A stretch of 64,000 nucleotides of DNA, taken from the NCBI GenBank assembly GCA_033002965.1, contig JAURVB010013874.1, positions 237,829 to 301,828 on the forward strand. The letters run 5' to 3'. Under the pieces are notes generated by a model that was not told where the DNA came from, did not search any database, and saw only the letters and a list, made by a program, of their open reading frames with translations. Source of the DNA: Piper betle (Eukaryota > Streptophyta > Magnoliopsida > Piperales > Piperaceae). This document shows positions 38,388 through 50,682 of this stretch, in pieces. The number at the start of each line of letters is the position of its first letter. Positions within the stretch are counted from its first letter, which is position 1. A program made the translations under genes and the position numbers.

Positions 38388-39173
38388 AATGTTGCATAAA
38401 TAATATGCTATAGCTTGAGCAAGCTGAATGGAGGGAGCGGAGCACAACTAGCATCATCCGAGTTGAACTTTTAATTATTTTTTCATCAAGCTAAGTCTAA
38501 ACCCTAACCCTAATTAAAATTAGTAATTTAGAAAACAAAATATTATTGACACTCGCCCACATAAAAGGGATCAAAAGTCATCCGTGAGAGGATCACGGCG
38601 ACACCTCATACAATGAATGAGCGTGGAAAGTATAAGAAGTAATCCAAGCAGCATTCTTCTCTATCTATGCTTCCTTGATCATCAAGTCTCTCCGTTCCAA
38701 AGACACTCTACAAAATGTCTGGTTGGCTCAAAACGTATTAGTCAGGTTTCCTTAGTCATCTTGGCTCTTTTTAGGCATGAAAAAACGACATTTCTTTTTT
38801 CTCAGGTAGAGAACGTTAATTGTTACTGACTGAAAAAATAAGAGTCTTTCATGGGGTCAAGCTGGGTCCAATACCAATAATTTTAAATAGATAAATTAAT
38901 ACAAGACCTACTAACGAGTCAATAACTTTACAATAGTTTGAGCACAAAAAAATAAAATTGTCCCTTAACCACTCCAATTTTTTTTAATACTAATAACTTA
39001 TTATCTCGACGAACCGAGGTTTAAGCCTTCCATCATCTTCTATGCTTGATTGAAATTTGAAACCCCATTTCGACAACAACGCTAACTACATAATATATCT
39101 AAAGCCAAAAAACAAGTGGCTTTAAGGTTGGTTGGGACCTGCCAAGTGCAACCGAGTCGAGCTAATTTGGCAT
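38388..39173. repeat. Distal 3' module of array unit 2, with internal inversion
   Basis: AATGTTGCATAAATAATATG... matches the starts of units 3 (48165) and 4 (54013). It includes AAACCCTAACCCTAATT (two telomere-like repeats), kept in unit 4 and nearly so in unit 3. The block 38852-39128 is in the opposite orientation to its counterparts in units 3 and 4. Confidence 0.8.
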
Positions 39174-40216
39174 TAGGGTTGCTAAATGAGCGATCGAGCC
39201 GAGCTCACTTTATGCTCGAACTCGACTCGAACAGCTCGAAGTTCGTTCGAACTCAACTCGAAATCGAACGAGTTTTAAGCATATATGCTCAAAATCAACT
39301 CAAATATTTCTAATACCGTTTGAGTTCGACTCGAGCTCGAATATGCTTAAATTTAAAGAGCTCGAAAACAGTTCATTTGTGAGCTCTCAAAATTAGCTCG
39401 TTTGGGAGCTCGAAGCCGGTTTGTTTAGGAGATCGAAACCAGTTCGAAAATAGCTCGATCACCAAAATTTTAGGTGCAAATAGAGGGTGCTCAAAACATT
39501 ATCAAGCAACATAATAAAAACAAATAAAACTCTTAGTATACTTGAAAATATAGAAAGTAAGTGTGAACAGTAAAATAATTCACTAGCCTATTGAAGAAGA
39601 AGAAGAGCTATCCATGCAACATAAAATGGTGGTTGCAAACACATTGCTCACACTGGCTGAAGCCACATAAAGGGTAACCAATGTCGAGCTCAATTCCCCT
39701 GAACAGAAGAAATCTTTGGCTACTAAAATATTCATACCAAAATGTATTACACAAGGTGAGGAGAGAGGGAGAAGAGAAATAAAAAGAGGATTGAGAGAAA
39801 AGATCTTGACTAGGGAATTATAACTGGTGAAAATGATTTTGGTGTCACGGTAAACAATATCAACTAGCAGGTTAATAGACAATCCAATAATTGTGCAACA
39901 TATCATGCAAAAGGTAACTTTTTTTCGTTTGAGAGCCCATCTCCAATGAGAGAAAAACGGTGATGTCCAAAATGTTTGACTCAAAAAAAAAAGAGTTTTC
40001 AAACGGTAAATAACATTATATAAGGGAAATAGTAGAAACTAGACTAACAGAATACTAATATGGAACAACATAAATACAACTGAAAATTTTTTATCTAATA
40101 AGAAACAAAATAAATAGCTAACAACTTCCGGAATATATCCTTAAAATTTCTTCAATAGGGAAATTTTCATAAATTTAGTTTTAATTTCTAGGTGAAAAAA
40201 GAAACAACAATAATAC

Positions 40217-41485
40217 CTCTCTTAATATGTTCTCTAGATGTCTCAATTTACCATTGGTAATACCATGGTTATTTCTGACCATGGCCTTCAAATCGTCGAC
40301 GGAGTTCTCCAAATGACGAGTCCTCATCTCCATTTGTGAAAGGCGAGCACTAACACTTTCCAATGTATGCATCAAATTCTTTATATGCTTGCCCATTGTC
40401 CTATCAATCTCCAATAGTATATCCATACCAGGCCCATCCTTACCTTTCTCGAACGCAACAATCAAATCGTGAGGCTCCACCGCACCACAGTGCTACACCA
40501 AACAAATAAGATCCATCAAATGATTATAAAAGCATTAGATGAAGAAAGTAGGGGATAATATTTCATCATATTTAGAGATTACCAATCGTAACCATCATTC
40601 ACAAATCCTCGGCTCTTTTTTTCAACAAGCATGAAAGGCCAATTTTCTCTACTTCCAAAAATGTCAAAAGTATACAACCACTACCATATTCATCGATACG
40701 ATTCCTAAATGATTGTAAAAATATCATATATAGAAAGGAGCGGATATTTTTTTCATTTGAATCCTAATCATAAACATTTGTCATGATTCAATGCACGATC
40801 AACACACGTAAAAGTTTTATTTCTTTTACTACTTCCAAAAATGTCAAAAGTATACAACCACTTCCATATTTATCGACAGGATTACTAAATGATTGTAAAA
40901 ATATCATATGCAGAATGGACTACATATTTTTTTCTATCCAATCCCAATCATAAACATCCTTCATGATTTAGTGCAGGATCAACAAACATAAAAGCCTCAA
41001 TTCTTTTACTACTTACGAAAATGTGAAAGTAGACTACCACTACCGTTTGTAAGGAACTTAGGATTAGTGAATAATTGTAAAAACATCATATGTAACAAGT
41101 AGCAGAGATTTGTAATCATAAATCCATGCCCAATTCAACTTGCCAAAAAATATCAGAAAAAAAGTTCAAGAAAAAGAGAGACATTTTTTCAACCACCTCT
41201 CTGATAAATAAAAAAATCAGAAAATGACAAATCAAGGAGGAAATCGAATTCAATTGAGATGAAGCCTACCCGAATGCTGGGGACATTGGGATCGACAGAG
41301 TCAACAAAGGTCCAGGCACGAGCACCACCAGTTGAGATGCCATCGAGATCGGTCAAGGCGGTGACATGGCGAGTCGGCTTGAAGTTGAAGATGTCATTGG
41401 CCTTCTGGAAACAGCCGATGGCAACCCACTGTTGCCGCCGGCCGAATAGCAAGGAGGAGGAAGGAGATGGTCGTTCTGACGACAT
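40217..41485 (-). pseudogene. Captured gene fragment: two exons of a coiled-coil plant protein
   Basis: Exon 1 at 41270-41485 (72 codons, MSSERPSPSSSLLFGRRQQW ... TRHVTALTDLDGIS ... SVDPNVPSIR) ends at GTAGGC. Exon 2 at 40217-40492 (92 codons, HCGAVEPHDLIVAFEKGKDG ... MDILLEIDRTMGKHIKNL ... ENSVDDLKAMV ... LRHLENILRE) starts after GTGTAG and ends at GTATTA. The joined 164-codon frame is open. The second exon has heptad-like spacing and looks like a coiled coil. No third exon follows, so the frame would read into intron and stop. I do not recognise the family by name. Because it sits inside a transposon and lacks its 3' part, it is best called a captured fragment. Confidence 0.65.
40640..41110. 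repeat. 180-bp tandem repeat, about 2.6 copies
   Basis: CTACTTCCAAAAATGTCAAA starts near 40649 and 40829, and a diverged copy (ACTTACGAAAATGTGAAAG) near 41009, giving a period of 180 bp. It lies in the intron of the captured gene fragment. Confidence 0.85.
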
Positions 41486-42621
41486 GGAGAGGGATGAAGT
41501 TGGTGTGTGTCACGGTGGTCTGGCAAGGTGCTGGCGGCACCTGTTTTCTGACGACCGAATAGGGAGAAACTCCCTGTGAGGCAAGCAAAGGTGGCAGCTT
41601 TCTTGTCCTTGAGCGGCACCTCAAGTCGGATGAAAGTTGACAACGATGAAGGAGGGCGACAACAAGACAGCATAAGCAAGGTGCAACTAGTGGTGGTGAG
41701 GCTGGCGATGCTCCATGAAATAGAGTAAGGGTGGAGGTGATGTCACAGGGAAGGTGAAGAGTCTAGAAGAAAATAAGGCGATGGTAATTTCGTAATTAAA
41801 ACTTTACTCTCTATCGACTCGGGCCAATAATTATAAAATAATCCTAAAAATATTAAATAAAATATAATAAAATTCAATAAAATGTGATGCACTTAATAAT
41901 CATCTAATAGCATGTTCTAACTCTACCAACCCACCCAAAATACTAGCTAATGCATCCTAATGAGATAAATGATGGTTTTAAAATCTTAATTCTTTTCTGC
42001 ATAATTTTTTAAAAAAAATAATTTTTTTCCATGCAATTTTAAAAAATTATTCCTCTTAAATCTTTAGGACTTTCTTGGCATATAATTTTTTAAAAAATCA
42101 TATATATATGTATTTTATTTTGGTAATAAATTGTAAATCTTTTAGCTGTCTTATTCATATTATTGGTGGTTAGTCTCTTATATAAGTCATGCATAATTTG
42201 TTAATCTTACAATTTTAGTTAATTAAGTCATAATAAATAATTAAATTGTTGTGGCAGAAATTTTCTGCAAGTAGCAGACTCGTGTTAATTAAAATTAAAT
42301 TTAGTTCTTTTATTATAATAAAATTATTTTTCAGAATTTATATTAATAAATAATAAAAATTTCTTACGATTTTTTTGTATTTTGAGTAGGTATGTGATAT
42401 TATGTATATTATTATATTATATTATCGAGTTGAATTCTAGTTGAGCAATGAGTCAATTTCAAGTTATAACCGAATTAAGTCTAGAACCCTACCTTCCACA
42501 AGCTCAGCTTGTAAGATTAAAGTTCGAGCTTGAATATTTAAATATCGAGTTTCCAATCAAGTCAAGCTGAACATCAAATTTTTACGAATTAGCTCACTCA
42601 ATTTACAACGCTAATTGGCAT

Positions 42622-43222
42622 GTCCAAAACTAAGTCGACACTGATGTGGGTTGACGTGAACGAGCTCAGCCCAAATTAATCTTCGATTCGCTCGCTGCCC
42701 AAAGAGGCATTGATAGGTGCACACTTAGAATGCCTTCCATACATCCGCGTACAAGTACCCAATTTCATTTCTTCCATTGGAAGCAAAACAACTAAACAAT
42801 AAAATGTTAGCAGCTCTAGACTACACATAACATGGAAGATGAAGAATTCCGAGTACATGTAGCACAACAAGCAACTATTAAGAGGCATCTACTATTAGAG
42901 AAAGCAACAAAATGTACCATGTTCTTTTCCTTGAAAAGTGTCATATTTTCAAATTACCATTACAATTCTCATGTGATTCGTTTAAGCTAAACAGAGGGGA
43001 AAATAGATATGGCAATTAAACATCCAACAATATTATATAGAAGTTAAAACATGCGCAGGAAAAAACATACAAGGGAGAATTTAAAACGAAGCTCAAACGT
43101 GCCCCTGTTGTGATAAAAACAAATATCACAAGGACTCGTTTACCGTAATAGGTAACGACCACCTCAAGATGACAGAACAGTGGTCTACATCAACAAACAC
43201 AAACAGAGATGGAACAAACTAG
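42622..43222. repeat. Unit 2 intergenic module (shared by units 3 and 4)
   Basis: GCCCAAATTAATCTTCGATT ... GGAACAAACTAG matches 48890-49306 plus 50159-50410 in unit 3 and 54829-55360 in unit 4. No gene seen. Confidence 0.8.
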
Positions 43223-43227
43223 ATAAG

Positions 43228-44667
43228 TGTCACAAGGTCAACTTAGGGGTTAAAATTTTCGCCCTAACTACCTCCGTGCAGCGTGTTTCCCTCCCTGAAA
43301 ACACCAGCCAACACCACCTCCGCACCCACCAATGTGCTGAGGTGCACAGCAGCCTCGAACCACCCACTTGCGAATACCGCACAAACCCAGTCCCGGTACC
43401 GCGCCCAGTTATTAGCGCCACTAGTACCGGTATTAGGCTACCAGCGATTGTACCGAACACACACACCAATCACCAAGCCGCAGTGACTACGTGTCCCACG
43501 TACCAATCACCCTTCTCGGTACCAATAGACCTCGGAATCACAGGTCTAACCCCGGTGACCAAACACGACACATACACCACATGAATTACAGGAACTCTTC
43601 CCAACTTCCATTCTTACAACATGAATACAGGATAAATACAAGTAATCCTACTCTAGACTACTTGCCGGTCGTGGACATGCAAACCCCATGACCGTGCCTC
43701 TCGACCCTCACTCGATAGGACTTCACCCAATTCTCGATTCACCACGCAGGGTTGCCAAATAACTGGTATGTGAGCCTTGACCCTAAAGGTGGACGTCGAC
43801 TATCCCGGTAGTCCCCCTTGAAGTTCCAGACCGACCCTTGGCCTGACTGCAGTAACCCCAAGGCGTCCCCTTGCCCGGCCAAGTTTCTCCCCTCCACTAA
43901 GATCACTCACACACACACTTCTCTTGTTGTTCTGATCTCTACACAAGGATGGTACCTCCTTATATAGACATCTCGGCCTTAGTGTGACACCTCATCAGCT
44001 TGCATCCTCACCATCGAAGTCTTGATCAACGGCTCCCATCCTCCAAGCCTTGTCATCGACCCCCTTGGTGTTCCGGCAGAATTACCAGAAAGACCCACCC
44101 TTGGGTGTGGCGCAAATGCCTCATCAACTTCCTGGATGTAGCACGGTCGCCTGGCTCGACCCAACGACCCCAATACCGAACCCTGGTCCTTCTGTTCCAC
44201 AGTACCCATGCGCGTGCACGATAACCCCTACCGCACCTTGGCTCGGTCACCCGCACACCTGCGCACCCGTGACTACCGCATGTCGCACGGTAGTACCCGG
44301 CCCTGGTGCCTAACACGCACGGTCAGTGGTACTCGGTCACTCGCACCCTACGCATCCGAAACCCGCACATGATGCTCGGTAGAACATCCCGACAGCGCCT
44401 GACCCATCACGCGCCTAGAACCCGCACCACACTCAATACACGATAGCAGTGCTCGCTAATCGTTACCACCAATCATGCTACTACCCAACTGTTATCAATA
44501 CAGCCCGATATCTCGCCCGGTACAACAACTCACCCGATAAACCCCATGCACTACAATACACTTCACACTAACACGAAAATATGCTCAGTAGATTATTCAC
44601 CACTCGAATAGCACCCTACCCACTAATCCCTAACTCTCGACCGTCCCACGAGCTAAACCCCACAACA
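43228..44667. mobile_element. Solo LTR, 1440 bp, intact 5-bp target duplication
   Basis: Starts TGTCACAAGGTCAACTTAGG and ends AAACCCCACAACA (TG...CA), flanked by ATAAG on both sides (43223-43227 and 44668-44672). It is GC-rich with a TATA-like CCTTATATAG near 43962. No coding region and no second LTR. Units 3 and 4 lack it, so it inserted after the unit was duplicated. Confidence 0.88.
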
Positions 44668-44943
44668 ATAAGCGAGTAACAGCAGCAACATCATTTTACC
44701 AAAAAACGATGGTTCTCACATAAGCAAAATCAAAGGATAAATTAGCGTCTCAACATGCGCACTCATACCAAAATAACCTGAAAACTCTCAAACAATAATA
44801 GAAGAAAAGTGCCACCGTCGATCAAGCACCCAAGTTTGCATGCGGCTGCTAGACAAAACTCTCGCCAAACATAAGACCATACGATAAAATGATAAATACC
44901 AAACACTACAACAGATAGCCACGAACAAGATGACCCGCACACA

Positions 44944-46854
44944 TCATTTCTTCTTGGCTGCAGATTTCGTAACCTTGGCCCCTGTTGGATCCTTCTTTTC
45001 CACGCTCTTGATAACACCGACGGCAACAGTCTGGCGCATGTCCCTCACCGCAAAACGACCAAGAGGAGGGTATTCGGAGAAGGTCTCCACCACCATGGGC
45101 TTGGTGGGAATCATCTTCACGAACCCAGCATCACCATTCTTCAAAAACTTGGGCTCCTTCTCAAGCTCCTTACCGGATCGCCTGTCAATCTTGGTCAGGA
45201 TTTCAGCAAACTTCACAGCAATGTGGGAGGTGTGGCAATCCAGGACAGGCGCATAACCATTGCCAATCTGGCCAGGGTGGTTCATGATGATGACCTGCGA
45301 AGTGAAGTTGGCTGCCTCCTTGGCAGGATCATCCTTTGAGTTGGACGCCACGAAGCCACGCTTGAGATCCTTGACAGCAACATTCTTCACATTGAAACCA
45401 ACGTTGTCACCAGGTAACGCCTCAGGGAGGGATTCGTGATGCATCTCAACAGACTTAACTTCAGTGGACAGACCAGTGGGACCAAAGGTGACAACCATTC
45501 CAGGCTTAAGGACACCAGTTTCCACCCGACCAACGGGCACTGTACCAATACCACCAATCTTATAAACATCCTGGAGAGGAAGTCGAAGAGGCTTGTCAGA
45601 GGGCCTCTTTGGCTCTTGAATTTGGTCCAGAGCTTCAAGAAGGGTTGGCCCCTTGTACCAGTCCAGGTTAGTCGACCTCTCAATCATGTTGTCACCCTCA
45701 AAACCTGAGATGGGAACGAAGGGAATCTTGTCTGGGTTGTAGCCGACCTTCTTGATGTAGGAAGCAACTTCCTTCACAATTTCTTCGTACCTAGCCTTGG
45801 AGTATTTCGGGGTTGTAGCATCCATCTAATAAACAAAATATATAATTAAACCCATGGAAAGTTTAAAAAATCGACAATAACTAGATATACACAAATAGAA
45901 CATTTAAAGGCAAAAAATTACAAAAAAAGTTCCTTTCCGTAATTATCATAATGAGGGGACATGCATAAGACAACATCAAGAATAAACAACTCAAACATTA
46001 CCCGGAGGCAAAGGGATACCGGAAGTAGTTTACAAAACTAGGCATAAGGGAAAACACAAAATCCACCACTTCGACCTCCACCACAAATGAACTTCATTAA
46101 ACATATCAAATGGTTTAATCAGGTATCAATTAGGCACTAGGGAACTATCTACATGGACCCCAAACCAGCTCTGAAGGGTTCAATTGGAGCTAACCCAAAA
46201 AAAAAAACACTCTCATAGGTGAGCCCTCAAAACATAGTCACCGATAACTTGTATAATACCTCACTTGCAAGTGATTGGGAAAAGAATCGCGTAGCAATTA
46301 TGGCGGGCATAAACATCGATGTTCTCTAGAACAGTATTTGGTAAAATCTTAATCATATACAACATGAATTCTTAATTAGAAGGATACAATACCTTATTGC
46401 AGCAACAAATCATCTGCTTCACACCAAGGGTAAAAGCCAACAGAGCATGCTCACGTGTCTGACCATCCTTTGAGATACCGGCTTCAAAACCACCGGTAGT
46501 CGAATCAATGATCAGGACAGCACAATCTGCCTGAGAGGTACCAGTAATCATGTTCTTGATAAAGTCACGATGACCGGGGGCATCAATGACCGTACAGTAG
46601 TACTTGGTGGTCTCAAACTTCCAGAGTGCAATATCAATAGTGATACCACGTTCACGCTCAGCCTTCAGCTTGTCAAGCACCCAAGCGTACTTGAAAGATC
46701 TCTTGTTCATCTCAGCAGCCTCCTTCTCAAACCTCTCAATGACACGCTTGTCAATGCCACCAAGCTTGTAGATAAGGTGACCAGTTGTGGTTGACTTGCC
46801 AGAGTCAACATGGCCAATGACCACAATGCTGATGTGAGACTTCTCCTTACCCAT
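44944..46854 (-). CDS. eEF1A: Elongation factor 1-alpha, copy 2
   Basis: Coding exons 46393-46854 and 44944-45825, 447 residues, same GTP-binding motifs ([21 protein letters not shown]) and C-terminus (SAAKKK) as copy 1, with an identical translation. The coding intron is 567 bp (45826-46392). The 3'UTR and flank (about 44680-44943) are shared with copies 3 and 4. DNA differences from those copies inside the exons are scattered and synonymous. Leader intron 46872-47624. Confidence 0.97.
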
Positions 46855-47624
46855 CGCTCAAAGTTGACTACCTGATAAAAATCTCGCAAACTGCATAACC
46901 ATAGAAGATAATTAGCCTTCGGACTTCTACGTATGACATGGAAATCCAGATAACAATTAATTTGAATTCCCATTTCCAGACAACAGTTCAAATAAAATGA
47001 ACAAATAAGAGCTTGCTTTGTGGGACACAATCATATCATTAAAGTTGGACCACACACCAGATGAACCATCAAATATCTTCAACGAAAGAAGAGAAAAAAT
47101 AAAGGCATATAGGAATTGACCAGGTGTAACAAGCACCACATATCAACAAAATGAAACAGATCTGACACATATGAATGCAAAATCACTCCATATTAACTAG
47201 TTCGTGTGCATAAGTTGCAAGTGAAACCATCTAACCAACGCACCAGCAAATTCACATCAAAATCCCCACAATAGACCGAACCGTAGCAAAACCATCAAAC
47301 AACAGGAGAAGGCACAAACTAAGACCAAAACTAATCTTAACAGGAAATTAACATGCACAACTGCAAATTAGCCATCAGAATCATTAAAAGGATAAAAATT
47401 AACCAGTTCTATATCGATTCAACAAACCAATCATACAAATAACCATCCTATAATCCAATTCAATCACAATTATTCAAAAAACATGCAAATTAGGCCAACA
47501 TACACGCAAAAAAGCTCAAAAAAACGCAAATTAACGCATCAACAGACGTGCACAAATGATACAGACATGAGAAACTACATCTGAAAATTGAAAACAAAAA
47601 AGGGAATAAAGAAGGAGATCAGAC

Positions 47625-47850
47625 CTTCTCAATGGGAGGAGACGCGCAGTACGGTAGGTCGACCTAAGGTGCATGAGAAGCCTATATAGGGTTTTTTGCG
47701 GTAAGGACGTGGAGCTAGGGTTTGCTCCTGGACCGTCGGATGGTATCTGATTGTACGGCTCAGATGGCCGGTTGGAAAGGTCTGCGGCGTGGGCTTTGTA
47801 CCTTCGAGCTGCGAATTTCGAGTACCGGTTCGATCAAATTTGGTTCCATA
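47625..47850 (-). promoter_or_regulatory. eEF1A copy 2 promoter and leader exon
   Basis: CCTATATAGG with TATA at 47683-47688, an AAACCCTA motif abutting it, and a second AAACCCTAG at 47715-47723. Leader exon ends GAGAAG at 47625. The upstream block 47880-48155 is shared with the other modules. Confidence 0.8.
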
Positions 47851-48154
47851 TAATAAAAAAAACATTGTTTAACCCTCTTTTTTCATTATCTAATTAATTG
47901 TAAAACATTCTAAGAATTGGGTAGATACTTTTAAGTATCCAATTACAAAGAATATTCTAAAAAATTAGGTGTTTTGTGGCTAATTAATACACTCATAATT
48001 ATGTTATTCTATGCCAATTTCATAAATTTGTGATTAAACGCAAGTTGTCATGCATCTGTATTTTTTAGGTCATAGGTTCGGTTCGATGGTGTCAAATATT
48101 TAATAAAACTAATAATTACATTTACATAAATTTAATAACTTTGATTCATAACTC

Positions 48155-49298
48155 GGGATGAATGTTGCATAAATGATATGATCAAGCTTGAGCAAGCTGA
48201 ATGGGAGGGAGCAGAGACGAGCACAACTAGTATCTTCTGAGTTGGATTTTTAATTAAGTTTTCATCGGACTAAGTGTAAGCCCTAACCCTAATTAAAATT
48301 AGCAATTTAGAAAACAAAATATTATTGACACTTGCCTAACTAAAAGGGTTCAAAAGTCATCCATGTGAGGATCACGCCAACACCTCTTGCAACAAAAAGT
48401 AGATCAAAGAGCATTCGTCTCCATCTATTCTTCCTTCATCATCAAGTTTCTCCGAGGTTTCCTTAGTCATTTCGGTACTTTTTATACATAAAAAAACTAT
48501 TAATTGTTATTGACCGAAAAAGCAGTCTTTTATGGCTTTAGAGCCGCTTGTTTTTTGGTTTTAGATATATTATGCAGTCAACGTTGTCGAAATTGGGTTT
48601 CAAATTTCAATCAAGCATACAAGATGATGGAAGGCTTAAAACAAGGCTCATCAAGATAATAAATTATTAGTATTTTAAAAAATGGAGTGGTTAGGGCACA
48701 ATTTTATTTTTTTGTGCCCAAACTATTGCAAAATTATAGACTCTTTAGTAGGTCTTGTATTAATTTATCTATTTTAAATTATTGGTTTGGACCCAACGTG
48801 ATCCAGAAGTGCAATCGAGTCGAGCTGATTTGACATGTCCAAAACCGAGTCGACCCCGGTGTGGGTTGACATGAACAAGCTCAGCCCAAATATATCTTCA
48901 ATCCGCTCGTTGCCCAAAGAGGAATTGATAGGAACACATAGAATGACTTTCATATATCCGCGTACATATGTCCAATTTCATTTCTTCCAATGGAAGCAAA
49001 ACAACTAAACAATGTAAGTTTAGTAGCTCTAGACTACACATAATGTGGAAGATAAAGAATTCCGAGTACAAGTAGCACAACAAGCCACTAATAAAAGGTA
49101 TCAATATTCACCAGGACAGGCTTAGAGAAAGAACAATAAAATGTACTATGTTCTTTTCCTTGAAAAGTGCCATATTTTCAAATTACCATTACAATTCTCT
49201 TGTGATTCATTTAAGCTAAACATAAGGAAAATAGATGTGGCATTTAAACATAATTATATAGGAGTTAAATATGCACCGGAAAAACATACAAGGGAGAA
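48155..49298. repeat. Unit 3 distal 3' and intergenic modules
   Basis: Counterpart of 38388-39173 and 42622-43222. It is uninterrupted at the site where unit 2 carries the 3.44-kb element. The block 48535-48805 is in the orientation shared with unit 4. No gene. Confidence 0.8.
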
Positions 49299-49306
49299 CT
49301 CAAAAC

Positions 49307-50158
49307 CATGGTTGCATAAATCAGAATCGGAATCGGAATCGGTTTTTGAGAGAATTGGAATTGGTCTAACTTGAACAGGAATCTGTTCAATTGAATTTGT
49401 CCAAATTAATTTAATCGGTCATTGATAATTAATAATATAAATATATTAAAATTAAGTATTGATGTTATTTTGATATTATTCTGTGTATTATAGTTTATGA
49501 TATTTTTAAATATTTTTTAAGATTTATTTTAAATTATTTAAAATTAATCATTATTTTTGACTCGAGTTAGACTCGAGTCAACTTTTAATTACGAGAATGC
49601 CACCCTCCGCTTTTTTCGGCCGCCGCCGCCGCGGCCCGGTCGGCGGCGAGTCTCGCGGCCACTACACTGTCGGCCGGCCACACATCGGAGGCCTGGTCAC
49701 GAGGGCGGAGGCGATGTCGGCAGCCTGGTCAGAGGGCCAGTCGACGGCCTGATCGACGGCGATTCGTGCATTCACAGGGCCGAATAGGTCCGGCCACACG
49801 TCGACGGCGATGTTGCGAGGTTGGCAGACCGGTCGGAGGCGAGCCCAGAGTCAGGGACACACGGCCGAGGGCGGAAACGCGGCGGCAAAGTGGGTTAACG
49901 TTAGGTTTTTAAAATTAAAATTTCAATTTTACCTCATGCTTAAATAATTTAATAAATATCATATCTAAAGTATTTTAATAATTTACCTAAAAAACCGATT
50001 CATCCCGATTCACCACAATTCCGAATCAGAGTCAACTCGGTCGAAATCAGGATGAATCGACAGAGTTGGGCTCCGAATTCAGTGCCGACCGATTTGGCCC
50101 CAAAATCGGATCGGCACGCTGCCAATCCGATTCGTATCAACCGATTCATGCAACTCTG
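49307..50158. mobile_element. hAT-type element, 852 bp
   Basis: Ends CATGGTTGCATAAATC and, reverse complemented, CAGAGTTGCATGAATC (13 of 16 match), flanked by CTCAAAAC (49299-49306) and CTTAAAAC (50159-50166), an 8-bp duplication with one mismatch. Units 2 and 4 lack it. The middle (about 49595-49890) is strongly GC-rich (GGCCGCCGCCGCCGCGG), possibly captured sequence. No transposase. Confidence 0.78.
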
Positions 50159-50300
50159 CTTAAAACGAAGCTCAAATGTGCCGATTCATGCAAGCTCAAA
50201 CAAAGCTCAAACGTGCCTCTATCGCTGCCGATCCGATTCGAATCAACCAATTCATGCCACTCTGATCAAAAAGAAACTCAAACGTGCCTCTGTTGTGATA
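50159..50300. repeat. Duplicated element end plus flank beside the 852-bp element
   Basis: The flank motif GAAGCTCAAAYGTGCC occurs near 50167 and, in altered form, near 50202 and 50273. A second partial copy of the element end (CTGCCGATCCGATTCG ... ATTCATGCCACTCTG, about 50225-50265) lies between them. Confidence 0.6.
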
Positions 50301-50682
50301 AAAACAAATATCACTAGGACCCGTTTACCGTAACACGTATGACCACCTCCAGAACACGGAACTGTGGCTCACATCAATATACACAAACAGAGATGGTACA
50401 AACTAGGCACGCAAGCAACAGCAGCAACATTATTTTACCAAAAAACGATGGTTCTCACATAAGCAAAATCAAAGGATAAATTAGCGTCTCATCATGCGCG
50501 CTCATACCAAAATAACCTGAAAACTCTCAAACAATAATAGAAGAAAAGTGCCACCGTCGATCGAGCACCCAAGTTTGCATGCGACTGCTCGACAAAACTC
50601 TCGCCAAACATAAAACCATACGATAAAATGATAAATACCCCACACGACAACAGACAACCTCAAACAAGAAGACCCGCACACA

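Larger units (their letters stand above)
39174..42613. mobile_element. 3.44-kb hAT-type element carrying host-gene exons (Pack-type)
   Basis: The left end TAGGGTTGCTAAATGAGCGA and the reverse complement of the right end TAGCGTTGTAAATTGAGTGA are inverted repeats of the local TCGAG-rich family. The flanks TTTGGCAT (39166-39173) and ATTGGCAT (42614-42621) are an 8-bp duplication with one mismatch. Array unit 3 shows the uninterrupted site (GCTGATTTGACATGTCC at about 48825-48845). The end regions (39174-39470 and about 42400-42613) are TCGAG-rich. The 2.9-kb interior holds spliceable exons of a host-like gene and a 180-bp tandem repeat, and no transposase. Confidence 0.8.

Noticed and set aside
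39583..40002. 139-codon hydrophobic minus-strand frame inside the 3.44-kb element
   Set aside because: It might be a membrane protein fragment, but there is no family motif, and it may be chance in AT-rich DNA.
43180..43584. 134-codon frame and several overlapping frames in the GC-rich stretch 43.2-44.3 kb
   Set aside because: They fall inside the solo LTR defined by TG...CA ends and the ATAAG duplication; low-complexity Thr/Pro translations.
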